Shown: piece after piece, positions 1 through 5,419 of the stretch | Layout: every line of letters begins with the position of its first letter | Numbering within the stretch: position 1 is the stretch's first letter | Source: an uncultured Verrucomicrobiae bacterium | GTDB taxonomy: Bacteria; Verrucomicrobiota; Verrucomicrobiia; Palsa-1439 | Reading direction: 5' to 3' | Length of the DNA stretch: 6,969 nucleotides | Assembly (NCBI GenBank): GCA_937927265.1 | Contig: CALBCO010000127.1 | Coordinates: 1 to 6,969, forward strand | Notes under the pieces: model-generated | Database searches by the model: none | Seen by the model: the letters and a program-made list of their open reading frames with translations, nothing else | What the model was told of the DNA's origin: nothing | Translations under genes and position numbers: made by a program

Positions 1-232
1 GCACGGTGACTTTGCGGAAAGCGTCTTCGAGCGCTTCCGCCGGTATGTTCGGGTTGAGCGCGGCCAGCGCGTCGCGCAACCGTTGTGCCAGCACCGTCTC
101 GCCGAAGCCGGTCCGCTCGGCGTGAAGCTCGCCGGGCGCGATGTGCGGGCCGTGCTTCGGTGAGTAGCCCAGCTCTCCCAGCCATGCGAGCGCGGCTGCT
201 TCGACGGTGGATTCGGCGAAGTGGTGGCTCAT
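1..232 (-). CDS. hsdR: Type I restriction enzyme R subunit (HsdR), N-terminal fragment
   Basis: Only the first 77 residues are in the window; the rest lies beyond position 1. HsdR is the ATP-dependent translocase and nuclease subunit, which joins HsdM and HsdS to cut unmodified DNA. The visible part begins MSHHFAESTVEAAALAWLGE and continues with HGPHIAPGEL, a GFGETVL segment and a LRDALAALNPNIPAEALEDA segment. This is the characteristic opening of one HsdR subfamily, just ahead of the restriction nuclease domain. The nuclease and helicase motifs are outside the window, so catalytic integrity cannot be judged. The ATG overlaps the TGA of the upstream four-helix gene in an ATGA junction, which fixes the start and implies translational coupling. 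It is the last visible gene of the restriction operon. Confidence 0.88.
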   Translation of the reverse strand, partial: MSHHFAESTVEAAALAWLGELGYSPKHGPHIAPGELHAERTGFGETVLAQRLRDALAALNPNIPAEALEDAFRKVTV

Positions 233-876
233 GCGCTGCCTCGTCTCTGGCTGCGCATCCGGTAAAGGCGCTCCGTGAAGCCGCCTTCTTTTTCAAAAGC
301 CGCTGCTTGCGCGGCCAGTTGCCGGTCGAGCAAATAGCACGCGAGGTTCAGCAGCGAGAGCGCCGCGTTCGCCACCAGTTCTTCCGGCTTGGGCACAGAC
401 TCACACGGACTTTCACCGACCTTCACGGGTTGGCCGGCTTCTGCGCGTCCGTGCTTGTCGGTGGCAGTCCTTGTCCGTCCGTGCTCTGCCGCCACCCACT
501 TCCGCACTTCTTCCAGCGTGGCACAGCGCCTTGCCTTGAAGCGCATCAGTGCCGGGTGATCCGGAGCGTAGAGCTTCAGCCCGCGTTGCCGGAGAAAATC
601 CTCATAATCCAGCCGCAGTTCTTCGAGGCTGGCCCGCGCCACATTGGTGAGCTTAAGCTCGGTTTTCTTGGACGTGCCGCTTGCCTGGCTGCCCTCCGCG
701 ATGTTCTGCACGCCCGACCGGGCCGCCTGGACCATTTGATCGCGCGTGCGGCTCTTGCCATCAATGTACCGCTCGCAAAATCGCACCGTGACATCGTAAG
801 CCAGTTGCGCCACCTGAAAGCTTTTCAGTTTCCGGTAACCGCCATGTAACGGAATCAGTGGTTCATTCTTGTTCAT
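229..876 (-). CDS. Four-helix-bundle (S23/suffix-type) protein B in the restriction operon
   Basis: This 215-residue protein belongs to the four-helix-bundle family related to proteins encoded in 23S rRNA intervening sequences and to the Avd accessory proteins of diversity-generating retroelements. Its molecular function is unknown. Diagnostic parts are HGGYRKL (11-17), RDQMVQAARSG (45-55), NIAEGSQASGTSK (58-70) and KLTNVARASLEEL (75-87), followed by a later helix ELVANAALSLLNLACYLLD (166-184). It is a close paralogue of protein A encoded between hsdM and hsdS. Compared with A it carries about 35 extra residues (roughly 131-164), low in hydrophobic residues, encoded by an inverted CACGGAC-type repeat. 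The start overlaps the hsdS stop by 14 bases and its stop overlaps the hsdR start by 4. A structural or nucleic-acid-binding role alongside the restriction complex is inference from position only. Confidence 0.87.
   Translation of the reverse strand: MNKNEPLIPLHGGYRKLKSFQVAQLAYDVTVRFCERYIDGKSRTRDQMVQAARSGVQNIAEGSQASGTSKKTELKLTNVARASLEELRLDYEDFLRQRGLKLYAPDHPALMRFKARRCATLEEVRKWVAAEHGRTRTATDKHGRAEAGQPVKVGESPCESVPKPEELVANAALSLLNLACYLLDRQLAAQAAAFEKEGGFTERLYRMRSQRRGSA
403..474. repeat. Imperfect inverted repeat of a CACGGAC-type element inside four-helix gene B
   Basis: Plus-strand bases 403-428 and the reverse complement of 449-474 agree at 20 of 26 positions. Both carry the pattern ACA-n-GGACT-nn-CACCGAC-nnn-CACGG, and a 20-base centre separates them. 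More copies of the same words flank the pair (GTCCGTCCGTG at 473-483). The translated segment is absent from the paralogous protein A, so the repeat looks like an in-frame insertion. CACGGA-type repeats scattered through genomes of this group would fit, but that is recollection and was not checked. Confidence 0.65.
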
Positions 877-1984
877 CCGCGTCCCTTCGTGCTCCCGGCC
901 GCACCCGCGCCGCCCCCGACAGCAGCTTCGGCAACAGCGCGTCCCGCAGCCCGGCCAGCGTCCGGGATTCTTCGTCGTTGGCTTTCATCTTCGTCAGCGC
1001 GATGCGGGCGAATTGACCGAAACGCTCGGCAGCTTTGAGCGCCGGGACTTGCACTTGGAAATGGTTGAAGCAATCGGCAGGAACACGCTGGCGTCCGCTG
1101 GTGCCGGTCATGTTCGAGATGGCGAAGTTGCGGAAGTCTTCGGTGCGGGCGAGGAAGTAAGCGTACTCCACCGGCAGCGGTGGCTTCGGGCGGAGCACGA
1201 TGTACTCGGTCGAACCCCAGCCGACTTTGCCGCCGCCGAGGAAATCTACGAAGCAGGTCTTGCCGTTCTCCAAGCATGGTGTGATGCGCGCCACGAGCGT
1301 GTCGCCGTCCATGAAGCGCATACCGGAGCCGAACTCGCGGTCGTAAACTTCCAGCGCACGAGCGGCGTGCGTAGGCATGTTCGCCATGTCCAAGTATGGC
1401 GCGACTTCGCCCTTACGGAGCGGACGCGTTGGATTCACTTCGATGGCGTCCGGCAACGGGACGACCTTCGTCCCTCCGCCTTCCGCCATCATCCTTCTGA
1501 ATTCGGCCTGGGCGATGGCCTCCAGCGTCTCGTTCATCCGCCGATTCAACTCAATCTTGTCGTCCAGCGCCCCCAACACCCCCGCAATCGCCCGCTGCTC
1601 GTTTGGCTTCGGAACGCGCACGCGAGCTAGATGTAGATGATTCCGATTTACACCCGGCACACTGCTCTTGTCGCTGTACGAAGCGAAGTCAATTGTTCGC
1701 AGAAGATACGAGACGTATCGAGGATCGTTACCTTTGAAGTCCTTCACAAACAGCGTCGTGTTCAGCGGCCAGTAGTCCTCGGTGATGTAGAACACTTGGC
1801 CGACAGTGCCGTAGCGTCCGGTTACAACGCCCGGTGCGCGCATCTTCGCTTCAGCGTGCCGCGACATGATGCCGGATGATGAAACGATTGGCACTGGCCC
1901 TGGCTTCCGCTCGTCTGCCGGGAGGTCAAAGCCACGCTGAAGCGTGATCACGTCGCCAAGTGCGCACTCCTGCCACTCCTTCAC
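863..1984 (-). CDS. hsdS: Type I restriction-modification specificity subunit (HsdS)
   Basis: This 373-residue protein is the DNA-recognition subunit that directs both methylation by HsdM and cleavage by HsdR. It shows the usual two-half layout. Target recognition domain 1 covers about 1-126, with GRYGTVGQVFY at 57-67 and SSVPGVNRNHL at 107-117. The first conserved spacer helix is at about 127-165 (PNEQRAIAGVLGALDDKIEL). Target recognition domain 2 covers about 172-315, with GDTLVARITPCLENGK at 227-242 and GTSGRQRVP at 294-302. The C-terminal conserved helix runs to ALLPKLLSG (349-357). Each domain should read one half of a bipartite site, which cannot be predicted here. The length is close to the family norm and no break is seen. 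The start overlaps the stop of protein A in an ATGA junction, and the C-terminal end overlaps the start of protein B. Confidence 0.94.
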   Translation of the reverse strand: MKEWQECALGDVITLQRGFDLPADERKPGPVPIVSSSGIMSRHAEAKMRAPGVVTGRYGTVGQVFYITEDYWPLNTTLFVKDFKGNDPRYVSYLLRTIDFASYSDKSSVPGVNRNHLHLARVRVPKPNEQRAIAGVLGALDDKIELNRRMNETLEAIAQAEFRRMMAEGGGTKVVPLPDAIEVNPTRPLRKGEVAPYLDMANMPTHAARALEVYDREFGSGMRFMDGDTLVARITPCLENGKTCFVDFLGGGKVGWGSTEYIVLRPKPPLPVEYAYFLARTEDFRNFAISNMTGTSGRQRVPADCFNHFQVQVPALKAAERFGQFARIALTKMKANDEESRTLAGLRDALLPKLLSGAARVRPGARRDADEQE

Positions 1985-2622
1985 GCTCGGCCTCCCTGTT
2001 GGGCGCGGGCTTGGAGGCGGGCGCGGGTCATGCGTTCGCGCAGGCCGCCTTCTTTCAGGAAATCTTGTTCGAGACGGCGCAGAAGCTGGTCCAGCAGGTA
2101 ATTTGCCTGATGAATCAGGCAGATCAGGATGTTGGCCACCACTTCGGGCGGGCGGGTCTCAATGAAGGTCTTATAGGACTTGTAAGACGCATTCTCTCTT
2201 CCGAGTTTGCGGACGTAGAGAGCTTCCTTGGAGTTTTTGTCCCAGAGCCGGAGACTGTGCTGGCGGAGGTAGTCTTCGTAGTCGCCCAGCAGTTCTTCGA
2301 GGCTGGCCCGGGCGACGTTGGTCAGCTTGATCTCGGTTTCCTTGGAGGTGCCGGACGCCTGACTGGCCTCGGCGATGTTCTTGTTGCCGGACCGCGCGGC
2401 CTGCACCATCTGGTCGTGAGTGCGGGAGCGTTTGTCAATGAAACGGTCACAGAAGCAGACCGTGCCGTCGTAGATAATTTGGGTTTTGGGGTAGGAGTGG
2501 AGCTTCCGGTAGCCGCCATGCGGCGGGATGAAACCAGCCGGAGAATGGGATGGCTGGGCCACCGGGGACGAAGTTGTCCCAAGAGTCTTATTTGTCCGAT
2601 TGGGCTTGGGTTCAGCGGGCAT
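1981..2622 (-). CDS. Four-helix-bundle (S23/suffix-type) protein A in the restriction operon
   Basis: This 213-residue protein belongs to the same four-helix-bundle family as protein B, with no known activity. The shared core runs from HGGYRKL (35-41) through DQMVQAARSG (70-79), NIAEASQASGTSK (82-94) and KLTNVARASLEELLGDYED (99-117). A second helical part is PPEVVANILICLIHQANYLLD (158-178). By hand, residues 33-121 match residues 9-97 of protein B at about 66 of 89 positions, so the two arose by duplication. A differs in having about 30 extra, probably disordered, N-terminal residues rich in P, T and S, and in lacking B's central insertion. Its ATG lies 11 bases inside the end of hsdM, and its stop overlaps the hsdS start by 4 bases. 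Position between the modification and specificity genes suggests a partner or assembly role, but this is inference. Confidence 0.87.
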   Translation of the reverse strand: MPAEPKPNRTNKTLGTTSSPVAQPSHSPAGFIPPHGGYRKLHSYPKTQIIYDGTVCFCDRFIDKRSRTHDQMVQAARSGNKNIAEASQASGTSKETEIKLTNVARASLEELLGDYEDYLRQHSLRLWDKNSKEALYVRKLGRENASYKSYKTFIETRPPEVVANILICLIHQANYLLDQLLRRLEQDFLKEGGLRERMTRARLQARAQQGGRA

Positions 2623-4194
2623 AGGTGAGGGATTTCAGATTTTGACGGATGGCCTTCTCCAGTTTTGCCGACTCCGCGAACTGCGCTTCCAGCGTGGCGG
2701 TGAGGCGTTTCATCTTTTCCTCGAACGGCTCGCCGTCGTCTTTGGTTTCTTCCGCGCCGACGTAGCGGCCCGGGGTGAGGACGTAGCCGTGCGAGCGGAT
2801 TTCATCGAGCGTCGCGCTCTTGCAGAAGCCGGGGATGTCGTGGTAGGGCGCGACCGCCGGGCGCGCCGCTTCCTTTGACGACTTCGGCTGGCCCGGCGGT
2901 CCAGCCCTACCAACGACGGTATCGCCGCGCCACGCGTGATACGTGCCGGCAATTTTGGCAATGTCGGCTTCCGTGAGTTCCCGGTGGACGCGGTCCACCA
3001 GCGTGCCCAGTTTGCGCGCGTCAATGAAAAGTGTTCGTCCTTGCCGTCCGTGTTTCGTCCGTGCCAAGAACCAAAGGCAAACCGGAATCGGCGTCGAGTA
3101 GAAAAGCTGGCCGGGGAGCGCGACCATGCAGTCCACGAGATCGGCTTCGATGATCGCTTTGCGAATGTCGCCTTCGCCGCCGGTATTCGAGGACATCGAG
3201 CCGTTGGCGAGGACGAAGCCCGCCATGCCGGTCGGGGCGAGATGGTGGATGAAGTGTTGCACCCAGGCGAAGTTGGCGTTGCCGACGGGCGGGACGCCGT
3301 ATTTCCACCGAACATCGTCACGCAGTTTGTCGCCGCCCCAGTCGCTCATGTTGAACGGCGGGTTGGCGAGGATGTAATCGGCCTTGAGGTCTTTGTGCAG
3401 GTCGCGCAGGAAACTGTCGGCGTTTTCCTCGCCGAGATCGGCTTCAATGCCGCGAATGGCGAGATTCATCTTGGCGAGTTTCCACGTGGTCGGGTTGCTC
3501 TCCTGACCGTAAATGGCGATGTCGCCGATGCGGCCGCCGTGAGCTTCGACAAATTTCTCGCTCTGCACGAACATGCCGCCCGTGCCGCAACAGGGATCGA
3601 ACACCCGGCCTTTGAACGGCGCGAGCATTTCCACCAGCAGTTGAACGACGCATTGGGGCGTCCAGAACTGGCCGCCCTTGCGCCCTTCCGCGGCGGCGAA
3701 TTCGCGGAGGAAATACATATAGACCTGCCCCAACACATCCTTGCTGCGGTTGGCCTTGTCCCCGAGGCCGATGGTGGAGACGAGATCAACCAGTTCGCCG
3801 AGCCGCTGTTTGTCGAGACCCTGCCGGGCAAAATCTTTCGGGAGCGTATGCTTGAGCGCCGGGTTGTCGCGCTCGATGGCGATCATCGCGTCGTCAATGA
3901 CCTTGCCGATGGTGGGTTGTTTCGCCTTGGCCTTGAGGAACGACCAGCGCGCTTCGGGCGGCACCCAGAAACAGTTCACGGCGAGATATTCGTCGCGGTC
4001 TTCGGGGTTGGCGTCCTTCTCGGCGGCGAGTTTGGCGTGCTGTTCCTCGAAGGCGTCGGAGATGTATTTCAGGAACATCAGGCCGAGGACGACGTGCTTG
4101 TATTCCGCCGCGTCCATATTGTTCCGCAGCTTGTCGGCCGCCGCCCAAAGCGTCGCCTCAACGCCGAGGTTCGCCCCGCCGGGTTCTTTGCCAT
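2612..4194 (-). CDS. hsdM: Type I restriction-modification N6-adenine methyltransferase (HsdM), apparent 1-base frameshift at start
   Basis: HsdM transfers a methyl group from S-adenosylmethionine to adenine N6 at the site chosen by HsdS. With the frame repaired the protein has 527 residues. The N-terminal helical domain includes GGANLGVEATLWAAADKLR (6-24). Then come GQFWTPQCVVQLL (175-187), SAM-binding motif I FDPCCGTGGMF (199-209) and catalytic motif IV NPPFNMSDW (278-286). The conserved tail includes LFIDARKLG (389-397) and PGFCKSATLDEIRSHGYVLT (455-474). The best start, ATG at 4194-4192 followed by AKN, is in a different frame from the rest. One extra G near 4174-4180 would join them as MAKNPGGANLG. 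The main frame has no ATG, GTG or TTG between about 4260 and codon 27, although it stays open far upstream. Residues about 426-450 are an extra segment encoded by an inverted hairpin pair. Its end overlaps four-helix gene A by 11 bases. Confidence 0.92.
2841..2912. repeat. Inverted pair of REP-like hairpins inserted in frame in hsdM
   Basis: Bases 2841-2868 and the reverse complement of 2885-2912 match at 24 of 28 positions. Each arm is itself a hairpin with the same 9-base loop ACCGCCGGG. The left arm pairs GGCGCG (2847-2852) with CGCGCC (2862-2867). The right arm, read on the minus strand, pairs GGCTGG with CCAGCC. The four differences between arms fall exactly at paired stem positions and keep the pairing, so the structure appears to be conserved. 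The 72-base unit equals 24 codons and encodes about TVVGRAGPPGQP through ARPAVAPYH, a segment that typical HsdM proteins lack between YHAWRG and the PGFCKSA block. Confidence 0.75.
3034..3063. repeat. Short degenerate CGTCC/GGACG array in hsdM related to the repeat in gene B
   Basis: CGTCC occurs three times at 3036, 3045 and 3056, in a degenerate pattern of about 10 bases (TTCGTCCTTG, then CCGTCCGTG, then TTCGTCCGTG). Bases 3037-3052 match 467-483 in four-helix gene B with a single one-base gap (16 of 17). Both are read in the same frame, giving HGR in each protein. The encoded residues (about 379-388 of HsdM, TKHGRQGRTL) fall in a segment that varies between HsdM proteins just before LFIDAR, so this may be either a repeat remnant or ordinary coding sequence. 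Confidence 0.4.
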
Positions 4195-4204
4195 GGCAAC
4201 GCGC

Positions 4205-4233
4205 AGTGTAGTCAGTCGGCTGGATTTCGACAA
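4205..4233 (-). promoter_or_regulatory. Candidate sigma70-type promoter for the hsdM operon
   Basis: On the minus strand TTGTCG (4233-4228) and TACACT (4210-4205) are separated by exactly 17 bases, each matching four of six positions of the -35 and -10 consensus. The -10 box ends 10 bases before the candidate hsdM ATG at 4194, so transcription would begin only about 4 bases upstream of it. No Shine-Dalgarno sequence is visible there, which agrees with a nearly leaderless message. This rests on sequence resemblance alone. Confidence 0.35.
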
Positions 4234-4275
4234 GTTCAGCGGCGGTCTTTACTCCCCGCCGCTTGTTTGCTGTGC

Positions 4276-4280
4276 TAAGG
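4276..4280 (+). promoter_or_regulatory. Shine-Dalgarno-like site for rsmB
   Basis: TAAGG ends eight bases before the ATG at 4289-4291. It supports that start over any upstream in-frame codon, since the frame stays open far upstream across antisense hsdM sequence. Confidence 0.55.
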
Positions 4281-4288
4281 TCCGGCCC

Positions 4289-5419
4289 ATGCCCAACGCG
4301 CGCGCCCAAGCTCTCGATCTGATCCTGCGCTGGCAACGCTCCCGGCAGTTTGCTGATGAGTTGCTGGACGAAGTCCGCGAGGAACGTCCGCTGACCACCG
4401 AGTTGTTCTACGGCTGGTTGCGCAACAAATCTGCGCTGGAATTTCTCCTCAGCCGGCAAGCCGTGAAACCACCGCGCCCGGTCGTCGCCGTCATCATCGA
4501 ACTCGGCCTCTACCAGCTCCACTTTCTCAAGATACCGGCACATGCCGCCGTCCACGAAACGGTTGCACTGGCCAAAGAACACGCCTCACCGGCTGAGGTG
4601 AAATTCGTCAACGCCGTGCTCCGTCGGGCGGATCCCTCGTTGGAAGCGGCGCCGCCGTGGGTTCGATTCTCGCATCCGGAGTGGCTCTGGAAGCGATGGG
4701 TCAGTCGGTACGGTGTGGAACAAGCTGAGGCGTTGTGCCGGTGGAACAACACGCCGCCGCCGGTGTACGTCCGCGGCACCGAACCGTGGCCGGGGGTGTT
4801 AGAGCCGACGGAGTTTCATCCCCTGTGTTACCGGGTGGTTGATGCGGCGAAGTTTTTCGCCAATCCCGGCCAGTACTATGTGCAAGACCCGTCCACGTTC
4901 ATTGCGGTCGATGTGCTCGATCCGCAACCGGGCGAATCGGTGCTTGACCTGTGTGCCGCGCCGGGCGGCAAGACGACCTACATCGCCCAAAAAATGCAAA
5001 ATCGTGGGCGGATCATCGCGGCGGATGCGTCGAATGTTCGGCTGGGATTGGTCACCGAGAACTGTCGGCGACTTGGCGTGACCATCGTGGCTACCGTAGC
5101 CTGCGTCGATGGACGGTGTTTGCGCGGCCAACAGTTTGACCGGGTGTTGGTGGACGCGCCGTGTTCGAATACCGGGGTGATGCGCCGCCGCCCCGACTTG
5201 CGCTGGCGGTTGGAGGAGGAAGAAATCCGCCGGCTGGCCGGTGTGCAGCGCGAATTGTTGGAGACGGCGCTGCAGTTGGTCAAGCCGGGCGGGGTGGTGG
5301 TGTACAGCACGTGCAGCCTGGAGTCGGAGGAGAACGAGCAGATTGCGCCGCCGACTCGTGTTACGTTTCCGCCGCGCGATGGGATGGACGGCGCTTATGT
5401 GGCACGGCTTCAGCGCTGA
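4289..5419 (+). CDS. rsmB: 16S rRNA (cytosine-C5) methyltransferase, RsmB/Sun family
   Basis: This 376-residue cytoplasmic enzyme uses S-adenosylmethionine to methylate a cytosine at C5 in 16S rRNA (position 967 in E. coli). The N-terminal NusB-like RNA-binding helical domain covers about 1-115, with LFYGWLRNKSALEFLL near 39-54. The Rossmann methyltransferase domain carries motif I DLCAAPGGKTT (220-230), motif IV DAPCSNTG (289-296) with its conserved cysteine, and motif VI STCSLESEENE (340-350) with the expected nucleophile Cys342. After ENEQI only about 10 residues precede the RDGMDGAYVARL ending, where homologues normally have some 20 more, so this looks like a small in-frame loss in the last strand region. 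E. coli RsmB has 429 residues. It stands alone on the plus strand, diverging from hsdM and converging with the lipoate ligase gene. Confidence 0.92.
   Translation: MPNARAQALDLILRWQRSRQFADELLDEVREERPLTTELFYGWLRNKSALEFLLSRQAVKPPRPVVAVIIELGLYQLHFLKIPAHAAVHETVALAKEHASPAEVKFVNAVLRRADPSLEAAPPWVRFSHPEWLWKRWVSRYGVEQAEALCRWNNTPPPVYVRGTEPWPGVLEPTEFHPLCYRVVDAAKFFANPGQYYVQDPSTFIAVDVLDPQPGESVLDLCAAPGGKTTYIAQKMQNRGRIIAADASNVRLGLVTENCRRLGVTIVATVACVDGRCLRGQQFDRVLVDAPCSNTGVMRRRPDLRWRLEEEEIRRLAGVQRELLETALQLVKPGGVVVYSTCSLESEENEQIAPPTRVTFPPRDGMDGAYVARLQR
5410..5419. other. Palindromic overlap of two convergent gene ends
   Basis: TCAGCGCTGA is a perfect 10-base palindrome. It provides TGA for rsmB on the plus strand and TGA for the lipoate ligase gene on the minus strand, and both proteins therefore end in Gln-Arg. 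No stem-loop terminator with a T-run is seen on either side. Confidence 0.85.

Noticed and set aside
403..486. CRISPR-like array suggested by repeated CACGGAC words.
   Set aside because: Units are too short and irregular, are inverted, lie within a coding frame, and there are no spacers of uniform length or cas genes.
85..849. Plus-strand open frame of 254 codons opposite hsdR and four-helix gene B, with a similar one at 1960-2628 opposite gene A.
   Set aside because: Both mirror well-supported minus-strand genes in GC-rich sequence, with no recognisable domain or ribosome-binding site.
869..1630. Plus-strand open frame opposite hsdS.
   Set aside because: The HsdS protein on the minus strand has full domain support; this frame shows only composition-driven residues.
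229..2622. A diversity-generating retroelement, suggested by the Avd-like fold of proteins A and B.
   Set aside because: No reverse transcriptase and no template/variable repeat pair with adenine-specific changes are seen. The near-identical 22-base block shared by the two genes (615-636 and 2289-2310) is explained by paralogy.
2936..4288. Long plus-strand open frame running into the rsmB gene from far upstream.
   Set aside because: It is antisense to hsdM, whose motifs are clear on the other strand. The rsmB product starts at 4289 with a Shine-Dalgarno-like site.
4195..4582. Extension of the HsdM reading frame upstream to an in-frame ATG at 4582.
   Set aside because: That stretch is antisense to rsmB, and its residues resemble no HsdM sequence. 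The family match begins only at GGANLGVEATLW, so the open frame is accidental.
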